A stretch of DNA of 64,000 nucleotides from Leucaena leucocephala. Lineage: Eukaryota; Streptophyta; Magnoliopsida; Fabales; Fabaceae. The position numbers and the translations under genes were made by a program. Location of the stretch: NCBI GenBank assembly GCA_037074615.1, contig CM073518.1, forward strand, positions 15,142,501 to 15,206,500, written 5' to 3'. Shown here in pieces: positions 12,537 through 24,050 of the stretch. Under the pieces are notes generated by a model. The model worked only from the letters and a program-made list of their open reading frames with translations, had not been told where the DNA came from and searched no databases. Within the stretch, counting starts at the first letter, position 1; every line of letters begins with the position of its first letter.

Positions 12537-13796
12537 TGTCATATCCCCAGTTTTTTTATCTAATATGTATGTACAGTTTATACGAAATATACTTAAGATT
12601 CTATAAAGAAAATGTTGTAGATTAATAAAGGAAAAGGATTAAATTGTAAATAATAGAAAGTTCAAGGACCTAAGTGAAATTTAGAAAAGTTCTAGGGCCA
12701 AAACAAAAGGTAGAGATAAATGTTGGGCCAATAAGTGTAATTATAAAAAGTTTAAGGGACTTAAATTTAATTAACAAAAGTTCAAGGGTAAAATGGTAAT
12801 TATGAGAAATTTAAGCTAGAAAAGGCCAAAAACTGCCTAGAAGCAGTTCAATCCCAAATTTTACCAGTAAATAGAGAAAATTATTTTGATTTGAGGTCCC
12901 GATTAATTGATATGAATTTCCAAAGGTTGGAAAAATTATTACAGTATCTTCAGGACCTCAAATTCAGATTAAATTTTACATTAAATTCTTATAATTAATA
13001 TGAGAATTTATAAAGCTGACAGAACTAAAAAATAAGTTCTGTAGAATTTTTAATAGAATTTATAGTAGAATAAAATACCCGATAAATAATTTTAAGTGAG
13101 GTTTCTTGGGAATTGAGCCATAAAGGTATTAGACCCATATAAAGGCCCAAGTTGGCGTCCAAAAGGTCCAGAGAGATATTTGAACAGTCATGTGGGCCAG
13201 TTTCCAGAGGGACCCTGAAAAAATGCAAAATTATGAAAATGCCCTTTTATTGTGATAGTGAACAAGAGATGGATGGAGGGCATTTTGGTCATTTTGGTCA
13301 TTTGGGACAGGTCAAAAATGCCAAGACAAGTATAGGGATGATTAATCAGAGTCAGTATATGACCTGATAAGAGAAAAAGAGGTGTGAAATGACAATTATA
13401 CCCTTAGGGTTAATATAGTATAAGAAAGTGCACCAATGGCATTGTTGTCATTTTCCAAGGGATGGTAAACAAATAAATACTCAGTATAATAATGCCAATG
13501 GTAGGAAAAATCTAAACACTAGTTTTCATGACATAATACATATTATAGAATATTATAAAAATTAAAAATATAAAATAGTCTGGTTTTTGTGAAACTGACT
13601 AGATCAGTACTGAATTGGACTAAAATTTGTCCTATCAGTATTTCTCCATTTCTTGCACCAAACACATCCCTATATGATTTCATGGGTGATATCATTCTAA
13701 AGCTTATAGGGCAAGCTTTATGGAAGGTGAATTATGGACCATTAGACCAAATAGTAACCAAAGTAATCTTGGCCTTCCATTTCTACCCAAATTTTT

Positions 13797-13810
13797 CTAT
13801 AAATACCCCC
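13797..13810 (+). promoter_or_regulatory. LTR core promoter (TATA plus C-run)
   Basis: CTATAAATACCCCC in sense orientation within the solo LTR 12537-24651. Confidence 0.6.
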
Positions 13811-16473
13811 TTTTCAGCATTGTTCACCAGCTTAGACAACCTTAGGGAAACTCTACCTAAATTTATTTTGGAGCTAGGAAGAAGCATACAACTTGGAGCA
13901 AAAAGAAAGGTAATTACTTCCTTTTATCTTGGACTTTATTCTAGGAAGCTTACTCTTAGTTTTAAATGATTTTTATGGCATTTTCCCTTTGATGTTTCTA
14001 CTAGACATGCTGTTCATATGTGGTGGGAATATGAATTTTATGTTATGGATAGTTTAGATAAACTTAAACAAGCTTGAATCAAGTGGTATTGACTTGGAAA
14101 TTCAAGGTAGCATGTAATTAGGGTTTTGTGTTCTTGGATACCACTGTATGAATCACTATTAATATGTGAGAATTTATAATTTTGATGCTTCCAATGTGTT
14201 TAAAATGGAAAATTGTATGGGGATAAAGTAGAGAAACAAGTAGTGGAAGCATTGGAATCAAAATGAGAATTTTTGGGAAAATAAGGGAGGCATTTCAGTT
14301 CTGTACAGTAGCCAAGGAAGTAGTTTGATTTTGGAAATTCTGATTTCATATTTGGATTCTACACAAAAAATTAGGTGGAAATGAACCATGAGAATTTAGT
14401 TTAGAAAGATGGAAGTATAAGACATAAAATAGATAGAGTTGAATCTAGTTAGAACCTAGTCTTGGAATTGTTTTGAAATTGAGTTGTAACTTGATATTAC
14501 TTTGTAATAGCTAGGTTTTGACATTTTTTTAGGAAGAATACCATCTCAAGAAGAGTTTGACAAGGATAACTTAAGAGGTAGCAAGAATACCTAACTATAA
14601 TCTTATGTTTGTTTGACTTTATGCTTGCTTGTTAGTTGTGCTGTTTGGTTGAGCTTATGATGATGCTATGCTGATGAAGTATGAATGAATACAACTCCTT
14701 ATAACTAATGTCATGACAATGTACATGTTAGAGTTTGCTTATGTATGACCATTAAGTAGCTCCCATATCATGATAACATGTTAGGAATTTAATCAAGAAT
14801 GTATGACTTGCTATTGAAATTTCCATGAAATCTCATTCTTTCCATATACATAACCATGTTATAGGAGCTGGAAACTCCCAAGGAAAAAGATTAAATGTGG
14901 GTGAATGAACTCGTATAATAAGTTAAGATGACTACTTGACCTTATGGGATGCATAGTACATGATAGTGTGTATGTATTTTGAGGCAGTACTCTTGTGACA
15001 ATATTTTCCATGACTTAACAAATGAGTTTTAACGTGAAATTTGGTATGAAAGTCCCAATATATAAAGATTTAATTGGACGCCAAGAATCCCTCAATTGTT
15101 TAAGTTTTCTATTTAATATGATATTTCTAAGTTAGAGATAAAATCTGGATTGAGATAAAACGAGCAACTAGAGGCTATGAGGTATTCTAGATTGTGCCCT
15201 AGGGGCCAATCATTATGTTATGAATATTGTTGATTTATAAATTTCTTAATTATGTTATCACATTATTAGCATGTTTACTGTGATGACCATCCTTGGATAA
15301 CTCATAATCTTATCCTAAATGTCCCTGGTCAGTCATCTATGCGGGAGCAGAGATGAAATAAGACCAGTATGACTTTGAAGATAAATATAGATATAAATCA
15401 AAGTCATAGGCACATGTAAGAGTACAGGGTGTTGGACCGACCCGCTATGAGAGAGCTGCATGGGTTAAGTCATAAGCTTCTCTCATATATAAGCCATGTC
15501 ACTATGCCCTTTGACTTGAGATTATCATGGATTCCTACATGACAAATGCTCAGCTTTGACCTAGCCAAAAGTCACTTTTGATCAAGTGATCATAAAGGCT
15601 ATATTCGGGCTCAGTGGTTTTTCATGCGGAGGAATGTGAATGGTCAAGATGGAATTTGTCCCTCACATTCGTAGAGAGATATTACTGGGCCCCTCGATGA
15701 GTGAGTCTGAGAAATCTATGGCCATACTGTAATGGAAGGGTAGTTCCATTTCTATAGTCAAAATACTCAGGGATCGAGAAAGTAACAGTCAGGAACAGGA
15801 GGATGACATTCTCCATGCCTCATCCTTGACCGAAATATCGTGTTACAAAAGGGACGTGATATGGTTGTATGAAAGGTTACATCATTTATCGATCCTCATA
15901 TGTTTTGGGTAGTCGTAATGCCTTGCTAGAGACCGCTTACGACTTGTGGGTCAGTATAGTAACTGGCCCACTGCCAACTTCATATGGGCCTACAGGGTCG
16001 CACACAAAATAGCCCAATGCGAGCTATGATGTCCAGATTCATTGAATCTAAGAGATGTCTAGATTCAATGAATAATCTAGGGTGGATATATATTTTTTAT
16101 ATATATATAAATTAGTATATATATATATTATATATAATATAAGAGATATTTGTAAGATTTAATTTATAAGGATAAATTAAATCTCTATCACTTTTAAATT
16201 TGAATTTAAATGGATATGATCTATTTGAATTTGAAATTCAAATTGATAAGATATCTCAAATTTGATTTATGAGAATAAATCAAATATAATTCTGTCTTAT
16301 CTTTATTTTAAATTAAATAAATAGGTGAATTAAATCTGTGGGACGGATTTAATAAAAACCATATTTATTTAATTAGTTTCTTATTAAATTATGCAATATA
16401 TGATATTGTATTAATTCAGAATTAATATAAGATTAATTTTAAAGCCCGGCCCTATTAGAAGTCCGATAGCTTC

Positions 16474-16482
16474 CTATATATT
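16474..16482 (+). promoter_or_regulatory. Copia LTR TATA box
   Basis: TATATATTT, about 265 bp upstream of the GTCGCGAC array. The same TATATATTTGACAT context occurs in the 3' LTR (about 23501), in the solo LTR (about 32180) and, reversed, near 34825. Confidence 0.55.
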
Positions 16483-16738
16483 TGACATTAGGGGCTAGGG
16501 TTCTACACATCTCTACACACACATTCAGACGTGAGAAAAGGAGGCAGGGGGAGTGCAAAAGGTTTGCAGATAAGAAACTGCCGAAATAGAGACGGTGAGG
16601 ACGGAATCTCTAGAAAGCCCTAGAGGGACAAGAGGCACTAGCACGTCGTTCGTGGTTGGAACGCTGTTCGTGTGGATACCGGTAGAGGAAGCCGATCTGA
16701 GCTGTCGACTTCTTACGATCGACCAGACACGAAGCAAG

Positions 16739-16971
16739 GTCGCGACCTATTGACACTGAGGTCGCGACCATACGGGCATCTAACGTCAGAAATTTGAAAA
16801 GAGGAGGCAGGTCGCGACTTGAAGCTGACGAGGTCGCGACTATAAACTCCAGAGACGTCCGGTCGCGACGAGAAGCAGAGTAGGTCGCGACTAACAACTC
16901 CAAAGGCGAAAGGTCGCGACTGAAAGTTCCAGAGGCGAGAAGTCGCGACTAGTGGACACTGAGGTCGCGAC
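16739..16971 (+). repeat. GTCGCGAC box array, 5' copia LTR
   Basis: Nine intact GTCGCGAC boxes start at 16739, 16761, 16811, 16833, 16862, 16884, 16913, 16942 and 16964. Start-to-start steps are 22, 50, 22, 29, 22, 29, 29 and 22. Paired steps of 22 plus 29 make a composite period of 51 bp. The array lies downstream of the TATA box, so it should be transcribed. Confidence 0.9.
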
Positions 16972-17095
16972 CAAAGCTTGAATACTGAAGGTAACACTTC
17001 TTTCTCCTTGACTTAAATACATTCGGTAGATCCTGGCTGGGAATGAAAAAATTTTTAAAGTTAATTTCCGCTGCGTGTCTTCCAATTCCCTTCAG

Positions 17096-17113
17096 TGGTA
17101 TTAGAGCCATGCC
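17096..17113 (+). other. Primer binding site of copia element
   Basis: TGGTATTAGAGCCATGCC, one base after the LTR. It matches the TGGTATCAGAGC-type site complementary to the 3' end of plant initiator tRNA-Met, with one change (T for C at the seventh position). Confidence 0.85.
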
Positions 17114-17263
17114 GTTCTGTGTTTAAGTTAGGTTTGATTGTTGATACATGTGATGTATGTTAGACTTCTTAGCTGATTTTATGATAACATGCGAGATATG
17201 TATGACATATATGGAATCTGTTTATGTATGACATATACAGAATCTAAAAGGAAACTGAAATCG

Positions 17264-17328
17264 GTGGCTACCTGTTCGTAGCGCCTGTATGAAATAGCGG
17301 GACCGCCGTGGCTACCTGTTCGTAGCGC
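17264..17328 (+). repeat. Pair of 21-bp direct repeats in the copia leader
   Basis: The same 21 bases, starting GTGGCTACCTG and ending CGTAGCGC, occur at 17264-17284 and 17308-17328, 44 bp apart. They lie in the untranslated leader between PBS and gag, where packaging or dimerisation signals are expected, so an RNA role is possible but unproven. Confidence 0.8.
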
Positions 17329-18192
17329 AACATAATCATAAGATATACTGGCTTTCCTTATGTATGAATATTTTGAAACATTTATTTCCCTTCAAATAGT
17401 ATGAATTTTGACTCTTGAATATTTGGGTAGGTGAACAATATGGCTCTAGATTACAAGTGTTATAATTTTTCTAAATACGGCCTGCGTGTCGTGCCTTCCT
17501 CTAATGACTCTCGTTGTACATTCTCTTCTCATCTCACTCCCCTCAAATGTTAAAATAAGGTTTCCTTATGTAATTTTCCTATTCTAATTAGACAGCTTCT
17601 CTCATTGGCTTGAGGGGACTTAGGATAGGTGAGCCATATTATATCACGTTTAAGATTATGCATCTTTTGATTAGATCACTGCATGTATGTTTTATATGCA
17701 TAATACTCGTATGAGATACAACTGAGATACATGCAAACCGGATAGTTAATTAAACCCTCTAAAAGAAATCTTAAGTCATATGCCGTCAATTAATGAACAC
17801 TTGTCAAAACCTCGATCGCTCATTTGTAGGCTCCACCAAAGTGGGTGCATTTGAGTTATCTTGGGGAGATAAGCAAGAGTAATGGTGCTACTCTTATGTT
17901 TGTTATTGTTTGACTTAACTGAGATTATCAAAACGGTTTTGGGTCTCAAGGCATTAGATGGGATTAAAACATGCCGGATCATATGATGATGGAATCCCAT
18001 AAATATCTAAGAGTTACATTTGATGTAATTGGTAAAGTTGTTACCTACCTAAATAACTTAAAGTTGAGCGTCCTGCCAAAGCGGACTCAAGTTTAAGCCA
18101 AATATGGATCTTAGCCCACTAATTATTACATTGAGGGTTATTTTATTCAGTGGGAGATTGCTAATTCGCTTGCATATTTTAATTGTAGAATC

Positions 18193-21100
18193 ATGACGAC
18201 TAGTAATACTGCTACATTATCGTTGCGATCTGTCCTTGAGAAGGACAAACTCAATGGGACAAACTTTCTTGACTGGTTCAGGAACTTGAGAATTGTTCTC
18301 AAGCAGGAAAGAAAGGCATATGTCCTAGATCAACCCATTCCTGAGGAGCCAGCAGCCAATGCTCCTAGAGCTCAGAGAGATTCTTATGCGAAGCATAAGG
18401 AAGACTCTGTCGATGTGGGATGCTTGATGCTTGCCACCATGGTTCCGGAGCTCCAAAGAGATCTGGAACACATGGAGACTTATGAGATGATTGTGCATCT
18501 TAAGGAAATGTTCCAGCAACAAGCAAGGCAAGAGAGGTATGAGACCACTAAGGCCTTACATTCCTGCAAGATGGCTGAAGGTGCATCAGTGAGTACTCAT
18601 GTCTTAAAGATGAAAGGGTACGTAGATCACCTTGAGAGGCTTGGATTTCCCATGAGCCAGGAGTTAGCTACAGATTTGATCTTGAACTCACTCCCAGAAA
18701 GTTATGACCAGTTTGTCATGAACTACAACATGAACAACATGGAGAAATCTATTTCTGAACTGCATGGGATGCTTAAAACTGCTGAGCCGACTGTTAAGAA
18801 GAAGCCCAGCACAGTTTTAATGGTTCAGAAAGGAAAGGGTATGAAAAAGAAAGGCAAGGGCAAGGGGAAGGGTCATGGCTCATCTGGTAAGACCAAAGAG
18901 TCAGGAAAGCCCAAAACCAAACCTGCACCAAAGAAGGCAAAGCCTCCAAAGGAAGGAGTTTGTTTCTTCTGCAATGAACCGGGTCATTGGACGAGGAATT
19001 GCAAACTCTACCTTGAAGATCTGAAAAAGAACAAGAAGGATAGCGGGGCTATCGCTTCAGGTATTTATGTTATAGACATTCATCTCTCTACTTCTACTAC
19101 ATGGGTATTAGATACTGCATGTGGTTCTCATATTTGTACAAATGTGCAGGGCCTAAAGGACAGTAGAAAGCTGAAGAAGGGCAAAGTTGACCTACGAGTT
19201 GGAAATAGAGCAAAGGTTGCTGCTTTAGCTGTAGGCACTTATGAATTAGTTCTGCCCACTGGGCTTTTGTTAGTTTTGAACAATTGCTTTTATGTTCCTG
19301 CTTTGAGTAGTAACATTGTTTCTCTTTCTTATTTGGATAAGGAAAGTTACACTTCCATTTCTGGGAATGGTAAATGTTCCATTTATCGTAATGATATTTT
19401 CTATGCTCATGGTGATTTGCATGTTGATCATTACATATTGAACTTGGAGCAACCCAATCATGGAAATATCTATAACATAACTGCCAAAAGGGTCAAACCA
19501 AATGATTTGAATCTGACATACCTCTGGCACTGTTGTCTGGGCCACATAAATGAGAAACGCATTTCTAAACTCCATCAAGATGGATTTCTCAACTCATTTG
19601 ATTTTGAATCATATGATACTTGCAAATCTTGTTTGTTAGGTAAGATGACAAAGTCACCTTTCAATGGGCACAGTGAGAGGGCCACTGATTTGTTGGGCCT
19701 CTTACATACAGATGTGTGTGGACCGATGAATACAAATGCTAGAGGAGGTTATTCGTACTTCATCACATTCATAGATGATTTCAGTAGATATGGCTACGTC
19801 TATCTAATGAAACATAAATCTGAATCTTTTGAAATGTTCAAGATATTTCAAAATAAAGTACAAAACCAGCTTGGCAAAACAATTAAAGCCCTTCGATCTG
19901 ATCGAGGTGGTGAATATCTTAGCCAAGAGTTTATCGATCATCTTAGAAATTGTGGGATAGTCTCACAATTGACTCCTCCAGGAACACCACAATGGAATGG
20001 GGTTTCTGAATGGAGGAATCGAACACTATTAGATATGGTTCAATCCATGATGAGTCGAACAGATCTTCCACCATCCTTTTGGGGCCACGCCCTAGAGACA
20101 GCTATGTTCACACTAAATCATGTTCCATCTAAGGCAGTTGAAAAGACTCCGTATGAGATATGGACCGGGAGGAAACCTAGTTTGTCTTTTCTCAAGATTT
20201 GGGGATGTGAGGTCTATGTTAAGCAACAAGCCTCAGATAAGTTAGCGCCCAAATCTTCAAAGTGCCTTTTTATGGGATATCCTAAGGAAACCAAGGGATA
20301 TTATGTCTACAACCCCGCTGATAACAAAGTGTTTGTTGTCAGAAATGATATCTTTCTAGAATGAGAATTTATCTCTAAAAGAACCAGTGGGAGTAAGGTA
20401 CATCTTGAAGAAGTTCGAGAGCCACAAGATACCACAGAATTAGAGATGGAAAATGGAGAAGACTCACAACAAGTTGTTGAGACTCCTCAAGTCACACAAG
20501 GCCCACGGCGATCTAATAGGGCACGACTTCAGCCTCAGAGATATGGATTTCTGATTGCTGATAATCGTGATGTGTTGCTCATTGAGCATAATGAACCAAC
20601 TACCTATCGAGAAGCTATAGTGGGACCAAACTCTGAAAAATGGCTTAGTGCCATGAAGTTTGAGATGCAATCCATGTACGATAATAAGGTATGGACCTTA
20701 GTCGACTCGCTTGAAGGTGTAAAAATCGTCGGGTGCAAGTGGGTTTTTTAAGAGAAAACCGACATGGATGGCAATGTAAATGTCTTCAAGGCACGACTGG
20801 TTGCAAAAGGATTTACTCAAACTCATGGTGTGGACTATGATTAGACCTTTTCCCCAGTTGTAATGGCCAAATAAATCAGAATCCTCCTTGCCATTGCAGT
20901 ATATTATGACTATGAAATATGGCAGATGGACGTCAAGACAGCCTTCCTTAATGGAAAGCTCCTTGAGGATGTGTACATGACACAACCTAAAGGATTTGTG
21001 CGTTTTGAGGACTCTGGTAAGGTGTGCAAGCTTCAAAGGTCCATTTATGGACTGAAGCAAGCATCTCAGAGTTGGAATCATCATTTTGATGAAGTAGTCA

Positions 21101-22176
21101 AAGAGTTTGGATTTCTTCAAAACATTGATGAACCTTGTGTGTACAAGAAGGTTAGTGGGAGCACAGTTGTATTTTTGGTACTCTATGTCGATGACATCCT
21201 ACTTATTGGGAATGACATTCCTACCTTGCAGATTGTCAAGTCTTGGTTAGGAAAGTCTTTCTCAATGAAAGACTTGGGTTAAGCCACCTACATCCTAGGA
21301 ATTAGGATCTATAGAGATAGATCTAAAAGGCTTCTAGGACTGAGTCAGAACACATATATAGACAAGATACTGCATAGGTTTAGTATGCAGGAATCAAAGA
21401 GGGGTTTCATACCCATGTCTCATGGTATTCACCTCAGCAAAGATTTGTGTCCTAGTACACCTGATCAGCGAGGTCGCATGAGTAAGGTTCCATATGCTTC
21501 GGCCATAGGATCTATTATGTATGCCATGTTATGTACTCGACCGGATGTCTCGTTTGCCTTAAGTATGACTAGCAGATATCAACAGGACCCCGGTAAGGGC
21601 CATTGGACTGCTGTCAAGAATATCCTTAAGTACTTAAGAAGGACTAAGGACTTATTCTTGGTCTATGGTGGATTGGATGACGAGCTCTATGTAACTGGTT
21701 ACACAGATGCAAGTTTCCAAACTGACCAGGACGACCAGAAATCGCAATCTGGATACATATTCCTCCTGAATAATGGAGCAGTAAGCTGGAAGAGCTCTAA
21801 GCAGAGCACCGTAGCAGATTCTGCAACGGAAGCTGAGTATATAGCAGCATGTGATGCAGCTAAGGAGGCCATTTGGATTAGAAAGTTCATTACTGAACTA
21901 GGGGTGATACCTATCATCACTGATCTAATAACTTTGTTCTGTGGCAATAGTGGTGACATTGCACAGGCCAAAGAGCCTTGGTCACATCAAAGGACCAAGC
22001 AAATACTCAGGCAATTTTATCTCATCAGAGAAATCAATGATAGAGGTGATATAAAAATATACGAGGTAGCAGGGGAAGACAATGCTGCTGATCCTCTAAC
22101 AAAGCCGCTTGTGCAGGCAAAACATGAGCGTCATGTTTGGTCAATAGGATTGAGACAAATTAATGATTGTTCCTAG
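18193..22176 (+). pseudogene. Copia gag-pol polyprotein, interrupted by five in-frame stops
   Basis: One frame of 1328 codons from ATG 18193 to the stop at 22174, near the normal length of a copia polyprotein. In order: Gag (about residues 1-250), a Lys-rich stretch, the zinc knuckle CFFCNEPGHWTRNC (257-270), the protease site LDTACGSH (near 305; Ala where copia proteases usually have Gly), the integrase zinc-binding part (WHCCLGH, then CKSC), the integrase core (HTD, SDRGGEY, NGVSEWRNRT), RT with YVDD at 21184-21195, then RNase H (DASF, TEAEY) and ADPLTKPL near the end. Stops are TGA 20362, TAA 20749, TAG 20842, TAA 20872 and TAA 21280, each one substitution from a sense codon. There is no frameshift. 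RNase H also has CGNSGDI where CDNSGAI is usual. Integrase-before-RT order defines Ty1/copia. The protein would package and copy the RNA and insert the cDNA, but this copy cannot make RT. Confidence 0.95.
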
Positions 22177-22179
22177 TGT

Positions 22180-22190
22180 AAGTGGGAGGA
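22180..22190 (+). other. Polypurine tract of copia element
   Basis: AAGTGGGAGGA directly abuts the TG of the 3' LTR at 22191, the expected plus-strand primer position. Confidence 0.85.
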
Positions 22191-22571
22191 TGTTGGAAAT
22201 TGTGTCCTAGGGGCCAATCATTACCTTATGAACATTGTTGATTTATGAATTTCTTAATTATGTTATCATATTATTTGCATGTTTACTATGATGACAATCC
22301 TTGGATAACTCGTGATCTTATCCTAAATGTCCCTGGTCGATCATCTATGCGGGAGCAGAGATGAAATAAGACCAGTATGACTTTGAAGATATATAGAGAT
22401 ATAAATCAAAGTCATAAGCACATGTAAGAGTACAGGGTGTTGGACCGACCCGCTATGAGAGAGATGCATGGGTCAAGTCATAAGCTTCTCTCATATACAA
22501 GCCATGTCACTATGCCCTTTGACCTGAGATCATCATGGATTCCTACATGACAAACGCTCAGCTTTGACCTA

Positions 22572-22612
22572 GTCAAAAGTCACTTTTGACGTAGTCAAAA
22601 GTCACTTTTGAC
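22572..22612. promoter_or_regulatory. Tandem palindromic double W-boxes in the copia LTR
   Basis: GTCAAAAGTCACTTTTGAC occurs at 22572-22590 and again at 22594-22612. Each is a palindrome with TTGAC cores on both strands, and the second core reads TTGACC, a W-box that plant WRKY factors are known to bind. Single copies stand at 31273-31291 and 35719-35737 (central base changed), and a decayed one at 15564-15582. Confidence 0.55.
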
Positions 22613-23755
22613 CGAGTGATCATAAAGGCTATGCTCTGGCTTAGTGGTTTTTCATGCGGAGGAATGTGAATGGTCAAGATGGAATTTGTCCCTTACATTC
22701 GTAGAGAGATATTACTGGGCCCCTCGATGAGTGAGTCTGAGAAATCTATGGCCATACTGGAATTGAAGGGTAGTTCCATTTCTATAGTTAGACTACTCAG
22801 GGATCGAGAAAGTAACAGTCAGGAACAGGAGGATGACGTTCTCCATGCCTCATCCTTGACCGAAATATCGTGTGACAGAAGGGACGTGATATGGTTGTAT
22901 GAAAGGTTACATCGTTTATCGATCATCATATATTTTGGGTAGTCGTAATGCCTTGCTAGAGACTGCTTACGACTTGTGGGTCAGTATAGTAACTGGCCCA
23001 CTGCCAACTTCATATGGGCCTACAGGGTCGCACACAAAACAGCCCAATGCGAGCTATGATGTCCAGATTCATTGAATCTAAGAGATGTCTAGATTCAATG
23101 AATAATCTAGGGTGGATATATATTTTATATATATATAAATTAGTATATATATATTATATATAATATAAGAGATATTTGCAAGATTTAATTTATAAGTATA
23201 AATTAAATCTCCATGACTTTTGAATTTGAATTTAAATTGATATGATCTATTTGAATTTAAAATTTAAATTGATAAGATATCTCAAATTTGATTTATAAGA
23301 ATAAATCAAATATAATTCTGTCTTATCTTTATTTTAAATTAAATAAATAGGTGAATTAAATCTGTGGGACGGATTTAATAAAAACCATATTTATTTAATT
23401 AGTCTCTTATCAAATTATGCAATATATAATATTGTTTAATTTCAGAATTAATATAAGATTAATTCTGAAGCCTGGCCCAATAAGAAGCCTGATAGCATCC
23501 TATATATTTGACATAGGGGCTAGGGTTTGACACATAAGACACAAGAAAAGGGGGCAAGGAGAGTGCAAAAGGTTTGCAGATAAGAAACTGCCGAAATAGA
23601 GACGGTGAGGACATAATCTTCAGAAAGCCCTAGAGGGATAAGAGGCACTAGCACGTCGTTCGTGGTTAGAACGCTATTCGTGTGGATACCGGTAGGGGAA
23701 GTCGATCTGAGTTGTCGACTTCTTGCGATCGAGAAAAGAGACCAGGTACGACGAA

Positions 23756-24050
23756 GTCGCGACCAATTGACACAGAGGTCTCGAGTAAATTGGCATCTGA
23801 ACATCAAAAATTCGAAGAGAGGCTACAGGTCATGAGAAGTCATGACTGCAAACTCCAGAGATGACAGGTCATGAGTAGAAGCTGAGTAGGTTATGACTGT
23901 AAACTCCAGAGGTGACAGGTCGTGACTAGAAGCTGAGTAGGTGGCGACTGCAAACTCAAGAGGCGACAGGTCATGACAAGAAGCTGAGGAGGTCGCGACT
24001 GAAAACTCCAGAGGTGAAGAGTCGCGACTAGTGGACACTGAGGTCGCGAC
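23756..24050 (+). repeat. GTCGCGAC box array, 3' copia LTR, partly decayed
   Basis: Intact boxes at 23756, 23992, 24021 and 24043. Decayed boxes include 23778 (GTCTCGAG), 23829 and 23868 (GTCATGAG), 23839 (GTCATGAC), 23890 (GTTATGAC), 23919 (GTCGTGAC), 23941 (GTGGCGAC) and 23970 (GTCATGAC). From 23839 to 24043 the steps are strictly 29, 22, 29, 22, 29, 22, 29, 22. Most changes are C to T or G to A at the CpGs. Confidence 0.88.

Larger units (their letters stand above)
15183..17094 (+). repeat. 5' LTR of the copia element (1912 bp)
   Basis: It begins TATTCTAGATTGTG, where the other copies have TGTTGGAAATTGTG, so the terminal TG has mutated to TA. It ends CCCTTCA at 17094. It contains a decayed W-box palindrome (15564-15582), an AT dinucleotide tract near 16087-16142, a TATA box (16474) and an array of nine intact GTCGCGAC boxes. 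It differs from its own 3' LTR in length and in the array region. Confidence 0.92.

Noticed and set aside
13589..13969. 126-codon plus-strand frame
   Set aside because: Lies wholly within a gypsy-type LTR and overlaps the TATA/C-run promoter; no domain and not open in sibling LTRs.
16739..16971. Short repeats with regular spacers resembling a CRISPR array
   Set aside because: Repeats are only 8 bp, spacers are related to each other, and the setting is a plant LTR.
16525..17085. Several overlapping minus-strand reading frames with repeated peptides (VATSSAS, SRDL)
   Set aside because: They are translations of the GTCGCGAC array and its spacers in the copia LTR; the same shadow frames appear in the other LTR copies.
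20698..21120. 140-codon minus-strand frame
   Set aside because: Antisense shadow of the copia RT coding region.
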